Assembly (NCBI RefSeq): GCF_018873765.1
Contig: NC_057926.1
Coordinates: 36,378,946 to 36,442,945 of the forward strand
Source of the DNA: Telopea speciosissima
Taxonomy: Eukaryota > Streptophyta > Magnoliopsida > Proteales > Proteaceae
Direction: 5' to 3'
DNA length: 64,000 nucleotides
Below the pieces are notes generated by a model. That model had not been told where the DNA came from and searched no databases. It saw only the letters and a list, made by a program, of their open reading frames with translations. Shown in pieces: positions 23,212 through 35,110 of this stretch. Positions within the stretch are counted from its first letter, which is position 1, and every line of letters begins with the position of its first letter. A program made the translations under genes and the position numbers.

Positions 23212-23539
23212 TATTAGACAGTAGAATCTTTCTCTCCATTGATCACATGTCATATATCAAAGAATGCATCCAAAGATTGTGATCCTCCAATTTTGGTAAC
23301 TCCAATCCTGGACAGCCTTGGCACCAACCTCACCGACCTTCCTTAACCATGCATGGCTCATTTATCACATGTGATATTTCTCAAGACAGTTGGTAACCTT
23401 CCTTGTATCTCTGATATGAATCCAGCCTTGCATGGCAACCTTACCCCCACTATTGATCACCTTTCCATTATTGTAAAACTCTATATATACCCCTACCGTA
23501 TATTGAATATTCAAGGAATGAAATACAACTATTTTAATA
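23212..23539 (+). repeat. 5' LTR of copia D
   Basis: 328 bp starting TATTAGACAG and ending TTTTAATA before the primer site. It contains a TATA-like CTCTATATATACCCC near 23480. Confidence 0.9.
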
Positions 23540-23650
23540 TGGTATCATGAGCCAAATGCTCCATTGAGCACCCAAAATCCACAAAAAAAATAAATAAATT
23601 CGTTCCCTCTCTTCCTCCCCTCCTCCACCAAATAGCCTTCTCTTGTCCTC

Positions 23651-26600
23651 ATAGCTGATTCCACCACCGACAAGACCACTTCCCCTCTTACTTCATCTTC
23701 CAGTCTTCATGGCTCCCACCATGTTCTTTCTCTCAAGCTCACTTCTCGCAACTATGTGTATTGGAAGACCCAAGTCTTGCCATTCCTCAAAGGTCACCGA
23801 TATTATGGCTATGTTAACGGTACTAAACCTTGTCCTTCTGACTCTGCTCTTGCTGAGACTTGGATGGAACAGGATGCTGCCGTCTTGATTATATTAATAT
23901 CCTCTTTCTCTGAAGAAGCCCTCCTCTTGCGGTTGGCTGTGATACAAGCAAAGACCTTTGGGATGCCCTTCATAATGCTTACAGTTCAGCCTCCACCACA
24001 CGCCTCTTGTCTCTCAATGTGGTGCTCCAGAATCTCTACCAAAAACCAGATGAAAATATCACTCAATTTCTTCAACTTGCCAAGGCACTCTCTAATGAAC
24101 TTACCACAGCAGGAAAACCTTTGTCCCCGGCCGACTTCAATATTCATATTTTTAGAGCTCTACGCTCAGATTTTCAAGTTGTGATTCCCACACTCATGGG
24201 ACGTCTTGATCCCATTCCCTACCGGAATTGATGAGCCTTCTTCTCAGCCATGAACATCTACAGGCCTCTTGACAAGCCATCATTGATCCAGCTGCCACTG
24301 CTTCGGCTAACATTGCTCACCAAAGTCATGGCCACCACCCCTCCTCTGCTGGCCGTGGCACCCCATAGGAGCGTGGACGTGGTGGTGTTGGTGATTGTGG
24401 TCCCCCCACAGGGCCAAGTGGGTTTGGCTGCTCCAACGCTTTCGCTCACAATCTGTACACAATTTGCAGCCGCACTAATCATCAAGCTGACACATGTTAT
24501 TACAAGCATCAACATCACCGCCAGAATTCCAAACCCCTACTACCCACCCCAACCCCTACCCAGTCATACCCCCGCCCGCATCCTACCCCTACCACTTACT
24601 ACCTTTCTCGATCTACTCAACCCCCCACCCCTCATGGCCATTATACCACCCCATCTTATAACCCACCCAATCACCCATCCCTTCCTCCTCACTGGATAGC
24701 CGACACAGGGGCTAGTCATCATGCAACAACACCGGATCTCCAGGCATTCTCTTCCTATGAGCCTTAAAAAGGTAACAATGAACTCATGGTTGGCAATGGT
24801 AACTCCCCTCCCATCTCTCATATTGGTCAGTCTTTTATTTCCTCTCCCTTCAACGCTCTCTCTTTATCTAATGATTGCATGTTCCCACTCCCACAAGCTC
24901 AGTACTTTCAGTTCAAAAATTCACACATGATAATGATGTATTCTTTGAGTTTCATGCATCTTATTTCTGTGTGAAGGATCAGAAGTCCAGGCGCATTCTT
25001 CTTTCGGGGCCGAGTAACAATGGTCTCCACTCCATACCATCTTCTACATTGCCGTCTCCTTCTGCTAGATTTGCTGTTCAGTCAGCCTATGCTCTTTGGC
25101 ATCATCGTTTGGGTCACCCACATGACTGGGTTCTATAGCTTATTATGCGTGATACCAAGCTTCCAAAGTCACCTAATCTGTGCCCAGCCTGCCAAATGGG
25201 CAAATCTTGTCGTCTTCCTTTACGGGAAACTCATTCTAGAAACACTTCTCCTTTACAATTAATTTTCAGTGATGTATGGGGACCATCCCCCACTCTCTCT
25301 ACTTTAGGACATCGTTATTTTGTGTTATTCGTGGATGATCACAGTAAGTTTGTATGGTTTTTTCCCCTCAAGGCAAAATCGGACATTTTGTCAATTTTTA
25401 AACAATATCAATTACTTGTGGAACGTCAATTTTCATGCAAAATCAAATCTGTTCAAACTGATTGGGGGGGGGGGGGGGTGAGTATCGCCCTCTTGCCCCC
25501 TTCTTTGCCTCTCTTGGCATTCACCACTGACTCTCATGCCCCTACACCCATGAGCAACAAGGTTCGGTCGAACGCCGCAACCACCACATTACTGAAACAG
25601 GCCTCACCTTGCTTGCTCATGGTTCAGTTCCATGAGCATATTGGGATTATGCCTTTGAAACTGCTGTATACCTCATCAATAGGATGCCCTCCTCAGTTAC
25701 CAATGATAAGTCCCCACTCCAAATACTCTTCAACCATCCTCCGGACTACTCTTTCTAAAGACATTTGGTTGTTTATGTTTCCCATTCCTCCGCCCATATA
25801 ACAATCACAAAATGGATTTCCGCTCCGCTCCTTGTGTTTTCTTTGGCTATAGCCCATCTCACTCTGGCCATCGATGCATGAACATTGACACCCATCGGAT
25901 TTACATTGCCCGCCATGTGCGATTTGATGAGAATGGTTTTTTGCTTTCGCCATTCCCAACCCCAATACCCTCCAAACCACCCTACACCATCCAACACCCC
26001 ATGGGTATCTTTCCCATTACCCCCGCCCCATTACCCCCACTGGTTGCAAACCCGTTCTCACTCCCATAGCCACCTCGGTCAAAGCATCCTCCACAGGAGG
26101 TGCCCTGTTCAGTGATTCCACGAAATACAGGTCCATTGTCAGAGCGTTACAATACGCTACCTTGACCCGTCCGGATATTACTTATTCCGTGAATCGTGCT
26201 TGTCAGTACATGCATGCTCCAACTGATGACCATTGGTCCATGGGTCAAACGCATATTATGGTATCTTCAATACACCAAGCACTATGGGCTCTCTATTACC
26301 CGCTCCAACTCACAAGATCTTCAGACTTTCACTGATGCTGATTGGGCGGGTGATGATATTGATCGTAATCCACATGTGGCTATGCCATTTATATGGCCCC
26401 AAACCTCATCTCATGGACCTCCAAGAAGCAACAGACTGTGGCCCGTTCCTCCACTGAATCGGAATACAAGGCATTGGCCGATGCTTGTGCCGAACTCCCC
26501 TGGTTGCAATCCCTATTCGAGGAATTGGGCATTCCCCTCACTCAGCCACCAGTGCTATGGTGCGACAACATTGGAGCCACATATCTCTCCGCAAATCCGG

Positions 26601-26797
26601 TATTTCATGCGCATACAAAACATGTTGAAATTGACTTCCATTTTGTTCTCTACAAAGTCGCGAAAAGAGAGCTTTAAGTACGCTTCATCTCTACCGTTGA
26701 TCAAGTTGCAGATATTATGACAAAAGGCCTAAGCTCAAACCGGTTTGCATTTCTTCGTGACAAGCTGAAGATCCAACGCATCGAACCTCCACCTTGA
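23651..26797 (+). pseudogene. copia D gag-pol, broken
   Basis: The likely start has mutated from ATG to ATA at 23651 (frame then reads ADSTTDKTTSPL). Visible pieces: gag with LTSRNYVYWKTQVLPFLKG and a UBN2 block LNVVLQNLYQKPDENITQF; protease HWIADTGASHHAT near 24690; ALWHHRLGHP near 25090; zinc-binding CPACQMGKSCRLP; and integrase FVDDHSKFVWFF. A run of 13 G at about 25465 then replaces the second catalytic Asp-Asn-Gly region. A capsid-like RSAPCVFFGYSP segment follows. The RT core with its YVDD motif is absent. RNase H (TDADWAGDDIDR, then an [19 protein letters not shown] block) ends EPPP at 26797. Several frameshifts. Confidence 0.85.
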
Positions 26798-26804
26798 GGG
26801 GGTG

Positions 26805-27146
26805 TATTAGATAGTAGAGTCTTTCTCTCCATAGATCACATGTCATATATCAAAGATTGCATCCAAAGATTGTGATCCTCCAGTTTTGGTAACTCCAATC
26901 CTGGACAGCCTTGGTACCAACCTCACCAACCTTCCTTAACCATACATGGCTCATTTATCACATGTGATATCACATGTGATATCTCTTAAGACATAGTTGG
27001 TAACCTTCCTTATATCTCTGATATGAATCCAGCCTTGCATGGCAACCTTACCCCCACTATTGATCACCTTTCCACTATTGTAAAACTCTATATATACCCC
27101 TACTGTATATTGAATATTCAAGGAAGGAAATACAACTATTTTCATA
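26805..27146 (+). repeat. 3' LTR of copia D
   Basis: 342 bp, very similar to 23212-23539. It is 14 bp longer owing to a tandem CACATGTGATAT duplication near 26960. Confidence 0.9.
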
Positions 27147-27151
27147 CTCCC

Positions 27152-28250
27152 ATATCGGATGCACCCTCCAACTCGGAACTAGGAAGAGGTTCATAGGAGA
27201 TTTCCTTCCCTCAAGGATAACTGCCCTACATCTGTCGTCCACATCTACTTGGATATCACTAATGATAAAAGATGTGGTCCTCGTCTTCTTACGGAAAATA
27301 CATAAGTTTCTCTATTTCCATATATGGCCAATAGTAGAAAAGAAAGCTAGAGACAGATTCCAATCCATCTAGCCTCCAAAATGACATTACTCCTTACCCT
27401 TCTAGAAGGATGACATAGCTTCAAAATATCTCCCCATATCTGCCTCGTAAAAGGGCAATCAAAAAACAAATGATCTCTACTCTCTAGTCCTACTCAACAA
27501 AGGCAACAATAAGGGTTCACCAATGCATTTCTCTTCCGAAGTTGATCTGTGGTTGACAGACCGTCTACCAAGCTTCTCCAAGTAGTTATTGAGTGCCTAG
27601 GAATACAATTTTTGAACCATATAGTAGTTTCCCAATCTACCTTAGCAGAATGGGATGTCACAACGTCCCAGGCTGATATGGTAGAGTGGTGCTTGTGGGG
27701 ATCCACTCCATATAATGGAATCTTCCCCTAAAACGTTTACAAACTTGAATAATGTCCAACTGCCCCACACCTGGTCAAGATCCGTTAAATTGGATGGCCC
27801 ATGATTCCACCTCCTATCTATCAAAATGGTTTGCACGAAAGCAATTCTATTAGATCCCCCATCATAACGGATACAATCTCCATATCTATTTAGTAGAACC
27901 CTGTAGGTTGCAACATATCAAGATGTAGAAGATCCATTCTCTATAATGTGGTGAACAAACGGTCCGACTTGACCCCGATACTTAATGATTTTCCTCTAAA
28001 CCCAAAAGATATTTTCAATTTGTTGTGCTGTCCAAAAGGAATCTGTCTTCAGGAATCGTTGTACCCACTTTACCCATAAGGAGTCTTTCTTGGATGCCAA
28101 TCACTAAACTTGTTTAAGGATCCTAGCCATATTCATGTTTTTAATATGTCTAACACCTAGACCCCCTTCTTCTTTGGGTTTACAATTGTCATCCCAAGCA
28201 ATGCAATGAGTTCTTTTCTCAATAGATGGGCCGGACCATAGAAGTTATCT
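27152..28250 (-). pseudogene. LINE-1 ORF2 C-terminal region (zf-RVT), 5'-truncated
   Basis: Minus-strand translation gives LINE landmarks: a block with CKPKEEGGLGVRHIKNMN (about 28170-28120), then SWTLFKF, then zf-RVT with a WFKNCIPRHSITTWRSL stretch (about 27620-27560) and NPYCCLC. Multiple stops and frameshifts are present. It is 5'-truncated near 28250 and continues, after copia D, into the 3' end at 23211-22987. Confidence 0.8.
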
Positions 28251-28299
28251 TGGTTCATCAGATACTAATTTTGGCTGAAAGTTGTCCCACACTAACTAG

Positions 28300-29400
28300 C
28301 ACATACAAATCCAAAGTGTATAACCAAGACAAACATAGAAAAGTAAAAGAAGCGAAGTCACGTGATTTACATGGTTCAATAAGGTGGCCTACATCTATGG
28401 GGGCAATTACACTGAGCATACTTCAATAATATAGGAAAATTACATCTCACACACCTCACCCGTAACATTATACATAGGACCCACTTAACAAGAAATCTCT
28501 CTCAAATCCCCAATTGAAAAAATATACAGAGAGTAATTACACACAGAGACTCCCTACAAGTAAAAGTCGTACTCAACACACAAGAACACATCTCAAAGCT
28601 CTCTGAGATATCTCGTTCTCCCTTCCTCTCTATTTATAGTCGAAGTGGAGGGGTGAAAACTGAGTTCAGCTCCTTCTCAATTCCTCCGTCCTGTGTCTTA
28701 GCTGAGATGTAAACAGATACTCAAAAATCCAAATTTGATTCACATCCATATTCATCCATATTCGAACTCCGGATTAGCCGGAACAAAATTTTATCCAATC
28801 TAGGTGCAGGTACATGCCTAGACACATGAGCAGGTGGTGTTCTTTCTCCCTAATAAAAATTAGGGGCACTCTTTTCTAGGTGGGATGAAGGGGTCCCGCC
28901 CCATGTGCTAGACATTGAGAGCGCACGCGGTGGCACAAAAGGGGGCGAAATTTCCACCATACATGGGGGCCATGGCGATCATTCTGGCCCCTATTGTGTG
29001 TGGGTGTGGCCCCTGTGTCCCACGCAGAAAAGATTCTCCCTAAAAATTAAGTAGCTAATGATTTTGAAAGTTTTTGAAGATTCAACAAGTTGAAGAGAAG
29101 AGGAAAAGAATCATGTGACTAAGGCAAGTGAGAAACATGGATTGAGAGTTCAATTTGCAATTTCGCATCCATATCCAACCACATCCGATCCCTATTCAAT
29201 CCATTTACATCTCTACCGTGACTATGGTGAAAACTCACTATACATGGAATCCTCTTTGGGGGCCCGCCTTCTTCAACTTCTTTTCAGGCTTTAGCTTCCT
29301 CAGCTTCATGATTTCAATGCCTCTGAATTAATTAATGCCACAACTGAACAATGAGGTAGGTCAATGGTTTTATTTCTTTTAACTTTTTAATTGAGAGGTC
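28300..29400 (-). promoter_or_regulatory. Second copy of the FATB 5' flank
   Basis: Aligns in the same orientation with 22480-22983, including a minus-strand TATAAATA at 28638-28631, the ACATCTCACACACCTCACCC-type block near 28441-28460 and AACAATGAGGTA at 29343-29354. About 0.5 kb is inserted at 28690-29215, itself bounded by inverted CTAGACACATG/CATGTGCTAGACA motifs that suggest a MITE. The exon 1 expected below 28300 is absent. Confidence 0.55.
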
Positions 29401-29439
29401 ACTTTCTCAATACCAGGGGTCTTATTTTTGAAGGGCAGT

Positions 29440-29545
29440 ACTTGGGGTCAATTTATAGATCCGCCTGCTTTCTATTCCACCCCCTACTTCTTTAATATTG
29501 TTTAAGACCATCCGTGATTCAACTAAATCAAATTCGCAAAAAGAA
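29440..29545 (+). repeat. Inverted repeat, left arm
   Basis: Pairs with 30186-30290. The best-matched part is GTTTAAGACCAT..GATTCAACTA.ATCAAATTCG. It lies between minus-oriented FATB sequence and plus-oriented FATB copy 2, so it may mark the axis of a head-to-head duplication. Confidence 0.65.
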
Positions 29546-30185
29546 AAAACAAAAAAAAAAAGAGTTACACGTGTAGATCGCACGCCACATTTCTTGTATG
29601 AAGAGTTACATGTGTGAGAGATGTTGGACGAACGATTGAGTTAGTACATCACGTGTGGGCTAATTGGAGATGTAACTGAACAGGGTTAGACCCAGTTCAA
29701 GCGCCCACCCGTGGGGGGCCACCAAACGGGTAGCTACCCGCTTGCTTGAGGAGGTCGGCCACTCAATTAAGGTGGTCTTCCCCCCTTGTTGTATTCCTAA
29801 TGAGATTCTAGAAGGAGAGGGGGTTATATACAATCATATATCCTCAGTCCCCTAACCCTAAGTTGATATTCAGCTCTCGCTCTCACTCTTGTCTCTCAAG
29901 TTATTACTCTACAATTGTGTTGTGTTCTCCGTGGGAATCCATTTCTCCCAAGGATTTGTGGTATGGACTTATCAGTGGAGAAACCTAATGGATATCTAGA
30001 GGTCGAAGAAGATACTCAAAGTTTGTAGTGCTCATTACCATTACCCGTTTGTGATCCCATTCCGCTACGTATCGTAATCTTTTAGATAACATCCATGTGA
30101 TGTATTTTATTTAACAATATATACACAAAACCTTCATTGGTGCTACACGTTGATTCTCTGTGTCCTTCCAATGTGTTTACCAGAT
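29546..30185 (+). repeat. LTR-like repeat X
   Basis: The central 29640-30060 part is homologous, in reverse, to 30940-31047 plus 34799-35110 (repeat Y). It contains a TATA-like GGTTATATACAATC, and CCTTCATTGGTGCT at about 30131, which resembles the LTR end and primer site of plant LTR elements. No internal domains. Confidence 0.5.
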
Positions 30186-30290
30186 TTTTGGCGAATTTGA
30201 TATAGTTGAATCATGAATGGTCTTAAACAATTGCAAGGGAAGTAGAAAAAAACAAAAAACAAGAAAACAGGCCGGGCTATAGATGATCAT
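30186..30290 (-). repeat. Inverted repeat, right arm
   Basis: Reverse complement of 29440-29545, moderately diverged. It ends about 115 bp before FATB copy 2 exon 1 homology starts. Confidence 0.65.
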
Positions 30291-30939
30291 AAATATTTGG
30301 CACCAAATAGTACAATTTATGGAAGTACTGAATTTCAGTTCCAAGAACTGTTTAGTAGTTTGTTTGTTTCAGGACCCTTAATTGTTCTATTTTAAGATTG
30401 ATATCTGGCACCAGATAGCATCATTGTTCATGGAAGAGAAGCAAAATCTTTGGGTAATCAACTCTAAACCTTTTTCCTTTATCTTCATCTGGTGGCAGTT
30501 TGTTGGTGGTTAAGGCAAATTTACGAACACCTTCAATGAATGGTAGTAAGACAATGTTGAAGCTTAACTACAGAATGGAGAGGGAACAAGAGATAGGGAA
30601 GGTTGTGAAGGACAGACACATTTTCTCTCAAAACTTCACAATTAGATCGTATGATATGGGCCCTAATCACACAGCAACCATAGAGACATTGATGAATCTT
30701 TTACAGGTTTGATTTAGATATTTTGGAATCCATTATTATTGGCATTCAGTTAGGTCCAACCCTTATATGGTTCCTTTATTGAACCTATATCAACGTGAAT
30801 GATACGTACATCAGTACATGATATTAAGTCCAGCCAAAATGCCAAGTGAAAATTACTAGAGGCATTGATGGAATTGGTTCGAGGTCCACATCATGGGAGA
30901 GAGAGTTATGACCTGTAAACAAAACAACACCGTTGGGGT

Positions 30940-31047
30940 GTTACCTGATATGGTGATGAATGTAGCGAAAGAGGATCACGGACGGGTAAGGTTACAAGCC
31001 ACGCGAACCGTGTCAATTTTCTTCAATCTTAATTCAGTATTCGTTAG
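30940..31047 (-). repeat. LTR-like repeat Y, left part
   Basis: Matches the end of repeat X in reverse (GTAGCG..GAGGATCAC..ACGGGTAA). It is cut by copia C at GTTAG (31043-31047). Confidence 0.55.
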
Positions 31048-31280
31048 TGATACAAAGATAATCCGAAGATAATAAAAGATGAGGAGATGCAATTGCATTG
31101 GTGTGTTTTCATTATAATCCCAATGGAAAATATATACAAATTGAAAGTTCTAACAATATGGAATGTACAATTAAAAATCAAGAGAATCTTCCTAAATGGT
31201 ATGTACAATCAAGGGGATTGGGTAACCAAAATGGGAGAGATACAGCTGTGAATCGGATGGCATGAAGTGTTATGCTAAGA
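31048..31280 (-). repeat. 3' LTR of copia C
   Basis: 233 bp, near-identical to 34562-34798. The main difference is a short length change near 31170 (AAAAATCAAG versus ATATACAATCAAG). Confidence 0.9.
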
Positions 31281-31287
31281 CTCCCCT

Positions 31288-34200
31288 TCAAGTTGGAGCG
31301 TGCAGGTTCTGGACGCCCAACTTGGACAATAGAAGACGGTATTGGTCGCGGCCAAGAGCTTTCGTGAACAATTCAACCAATTGAACTGTGGTGGAGATCT
31401 TCATGGGTTGTATAAAGCCTTGTTGTAGCTTTTCACGAACCAGGTGGCAGTGAATTTCTATATGTTTTGTGCGCTCATGAAAGATGGGGTTGGCCGCAAT
31501 GTGGAGAGCTGCTTGGTTGTCACAATATAACCTGTTGTAGGCAAACCAAGATCGCGGAGAAGAGAAGTCAACCAAGTGATTTCACAAGTAGCCACAACCA
31601 TAGCACGACACTTGGCCTCGGCTGAAGAGCGTGATATGATGTGTTGCTTTTCGATTTTCCAAGAGTTAAGGCTATTGCCCAGAAGAATGCAATACCTAGT
31701 GGTGGAGCGACGAGTCATGGGGCAACTGGCCCAACCAGAGTCTTAATAGGCACATAACATCAGGGTGAAAGTGGAGGAGAAATGGAGACCCTGTCCAATA
31801 GTAGCTTTAAGGTAACGAAGAAGCCAATGGGCAGCAACAAGATGGGGCTGTCGGGGTTGATGCATAAACTGGCTTAAGATGTTGACAACATGAGCAATGT
31901 CAGGGCCGGTGACAGTCAAATAAATTAAGCAACCGACTAACCGTCGATAAGAAGATGGATCAGGAAGGATGGTGCTCTGTTCATTATCAAGTTTCAAAAT
32001 TTTCTCCATAGGAGTATCTGTAGGGCGGGTACCAAGGAGACCACAATCCTTCAAAATGTCAAGAGTATATTTGAACTGATTGAGAGAAAGCCCAGTTGCA
32101 GAACGAGCAACCTCAATGCCAAGAAAGTATTTGAGGGTGCCAAGATCCTTAATGTGAAATTGATCATGTAACATAGCCTTGATATCATCAATCAAGCTAA
32201 TATCAGAACCAGTGATAACCAAATCATCAACATAAAAAATGATAAAAACGGATGCCGTGATACGATGTAGATACAACAAAGACTGGTAGGATTCAGAGTG
32301 GCGAAATCCAAAGGTGCATAAAGCTGTGGAAAACTTAGAGTACCACTGGCGTGAAGCCTGTTTGAGCCCATATAGCGACTTGTGGAGTCGACAAACCAAA
32401 TTTTCCCTCTTACGCCAATAACCCGGAGGCGGGTGCATATAAACCTCTTCATCGAGGTCGCCTTGATCGAAGAAAGGCATTATTGACATCCATTTGTTGC
32501 AGAGACCAGCGACGAATAGTAGCAAGGGCCAAAAGAACACGGATAGTGACTAATTTGGCCACTGGCGCAAAGGTATCATGACAATCAACCCCTTCCACTT
32601 GGGAGTAGCCCTTAGCTACCAGGCCCGCCTTGTAGCGCTCAACAGTGCCATCTGAATTTCGCTTAATTTTGTAAACCCACTTAGAGCCAATAGCCTTCTT
32701 CCCAGATGGTAATGGAACAACGGACCAAGTCTGATTACGAGTAAGGACCTCAATTTTTGTTTTCATTGCATCACACCATGGTTGGTGCCACATGGCCTTA
32801 GTAAAGGTAGAAGGTTCTGTATCACTGGACAAGGAGGTGAGAAATGCCAAATGTTGAGGCGTAAATTTGGTATAATTCAAAAAATTAGAAAGGGGATAAG
32901 GTGTACCTGAACCATTAGTCGTTGAAGATTGTTGAGCGAACACTCGTAATCCTGCAAATAGCGAGGAGGTTGACCAGTGCGTTTAGTCCGTTCAAGGTGG
33001 TGAATAGGTAGTGTGGGGATAGGGTCGGGTGTGGGTGAAACAATGTCAGGTAAGTCAGGGGCGAGTAAGTCATGGGCAGGTAAAGGGAGGTCGGATGGGG
33101 TAGCGTGTCATGGGAAGGGGAAGAACGGGTGAGCCTAGAATGGGGTGAGATTGAAGAGAAAAAGGGAAGATATGTTCATGAAAAGAAAAATCATGAGAAA
33201 CATATAGACATTTAGAAATAAGATCAAATATACGATAGCCTTTCTGGCCGTGTGGGTAACCCATAAAAACACCTGGAGTTGCTCGCTTATCAAATTTATG
33301 TTGAACAGAATTATTTTTTCCAAAACATAAACACCCAAAAACCCGTAGGTGTGAAAGGGAAGGAGGTTTCCCATGCAAAAGCTCAAAAGGGGATTTGTTA
33401 TGGAGAACCCGAGACGGTAGTCGGTTGATTAAAAATGCAGCTGTGAGACTACATTCTCCCCAAAATTCAATGGGTAAGTGAGATTGAAAACGTAATGCCC
33501 AAGCAATGTCAAGCAAATGGCAGGGTTTGCATTCCAACACCCCATTTTGTTGAGGGGTGGAAACGCAAATGGATTTATGAACAACACCCTTTGAAGCGAA
33601 ATATGAAATGGTAGGTTGATTAGAAAATTCAGTCCCATTATCGGATCTAATACATCTAATGTGAGATTGAAATTGAATTTCAACCATGGCAAAAAAATGT
33701 AATATAAGAGCATTCACATCAGATTTAGAAGACATGAGATAGACCCAAGTACTGCGAGAATAATCATCTACCACGGTAAGAAAAAAAGGAGCACCAGATA
33801 AAGATGTTGTCCAATAGGGACCCCACACGTCCAAATGTACTAATTCAAAACAGGAAGAAGTAGTAATTGTGCTTAAAGAGAAAGGCAATCGAACTTGTTT
33901 AGCCAAAGGACAAATGGTGCATGTGCATTTATTGGAAAAAGCAATATTAGAATCTAAAATTTTTTAATGAGGCAGTGGAGGTGGAACCAGGGTGGCCCAA
34001 GCACCAGTGCCAAAGATCAAAGTGAGTATCCAGGGATGTAGCCGAAACAATAATGCTCTTCGATTGTTGGTCCAAAATAACACAAGAAGCACCAGAAAAA
34101 ATTACCAAACAATGGGAAGAGTTTGTAAATTTAGAAATAGAGAGTAAGTTAAAACGAAAGGCAAGAACATGGAGGACATGGTCGAGAACAAAACCAGGAA

Positions 34201-34514
34201 ATAAAGAAATACTACCAGTATGGGTAACAGGAACGGTGGAACCATTAGGTAATGTGATAGAATGAAAATTGGAAGCAATATGCAAAGTGGAAAATAAGGA
34301 TTTATCAAAAGCAATGTGATCAGTAGCCCCAAAATCCAAGATCCAAGCACTAACCGAATTGAAAATAGAAATTCTTACCAGCAAGATTGCTCAAGGGATG
34401 GTTACCAGTCGGGATCAAGGATGCTCCAGGTTGATCACTCAAATGGAGATAATATGGAGAAGACATTGGCAACACCGATATCATGGACGAAGTATATGCA
34501 TTCTCTGTACCCAT
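31288..34514 (-). pseudogene. copia C gag-pol, broken
   Basis: Starts at ATG 34514 (MGTENAYTSSM). About 45 residues into gag the sequence jumps to the protease AWILDFGATDHIAF, whose active site reads DFG where DSG is usual. Then come a GAG-pre-integrase LWHWCLGHP, integrase with VVDDYSRSTWVYL, SDNGTEF and TPQQNGV (33906-33070), RT up to QQMDVNNAF, a frameshift near 32470, then GDLDEEVYMHPPPGYW and FYVDDLVITGSD (32540-31743). RNase H ([20 protein letters not shown]) ends [10 protein letters not shown] at 31288. Frameshifts occur near 33940, 32980, 32470 and 31570. Confidence 0.9.
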
Positions 34515-34561
34515 GGAGGAAGAACCAGAATCAATGCTAGAGACCTAGACTGATGATACCA

Positions 34562-34798
34562 TGATACAAAGATAATACCAAGATAATAAAAGATGAGGAG
34601 ATGCAATTGCATCAATGTGTTTTCCTTATAATCCCAATGGGGAATATGTACAAATTGAAAGTTATAACAATATGGAATGTACAATCAATATACAATCAAG
34701 AGAATCTTCCTAAATGGTATGTACAATCAAGGGGATTGGGTAAACAAAATGGGAGAGATACAGCTGTGACTCGGATGGCATGAAGTGTCATGCTAAGG
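34562..34798 (-). repeat. 5' LTR of copia C
   Basis: 237 bp. On the minus strand it ends TTTGTATCA directly before the primer-binding site. Confidence 0.9.
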
Positions 34799-35110
34799 GT
34801 TAAGTTTCTCAACAAAAGAGTCCACACTACAAATCGAAGGGAAACGATGGATTCCCACAAAGAACACAATATTAGTAGAGAGATGGAGTGAGAACCAAGA
34901 CTGAGAGTGAGAATATTTAGATTTCAACTTAGGATTTAAGACTGTTGAGGTACTCATATATATAACCCTTTTCCCATTCACTGAAGGAATAGAATTAGGG
35001 AGCCACATTAAGTGGCCGCCCCTTGCTCAAACCCTAGAGGGTTCTTGGACCTGCGGCCAGCCCCTCGATGGGCGCCCAGATCAGATCATGGTCAGTCCAA
35101 TGACATGATC
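34799..35110 (-). repeat. LTR-like repeat Y, right part
   Basis: Continues repeat Y after copia C (GATGGATTCCCACAAAGAACACAA, and GGGCGCC matching CAAGCGCCC of repeat X in reverse). It ends shortly before FATB copy 2 exon 2. Confidence 0.55.

Larger units (their letters stand above)
23212..27146 (+). mobile_element. Ty1/copia retrotransposon D (internally deleted)
   Basis: 3.9-kb element in plus orientation. LTRs are 23212-23539 and 26805-27146, flanked by a perfect CTCCC duplication (23207-23211 and 27147-27151). The primer site TGGTATCATGAGC (23540-23552) and purine tract TTGAGGGGG before 26805 are in place. It keeps gag, protease, most of integrase and RNase H, but the reverse-transcriptase core is deleted near 26060. 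LTR termini are TA..TA. It sits inside LINE-1 and in the interval upstream of FATB copy 1. Confidence 0.92.
31048..34798 (-). mobile_element. Ty1/copia retrotransposon C (gag deleted)
   Basis: 3.75-kb element in minus orientation with LTRs 31048-31280 and 34562-34798. Flanks GTTAG (31043-31047) and GTTAA (34799-34803) match at four of five. The primer site on the minus strand reads TGGTATCATCAG (34561 downward), and the purine tract AAGGGGAG abuts the 3' LTR. LTR termini are TC/CC..CA. Most of gag is deleted. It was inserted into repeat Y, which is itself inside intron 1 of FATB copy 2. Confidence 0.9.

Noticed and set aside
24250..24821. Frames on both strands in the P/T-rich gag tail of copia D
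   Set aside because: Alternate frames of compositionally biased gag sequence. The protease DTGA site follows in the true frame.
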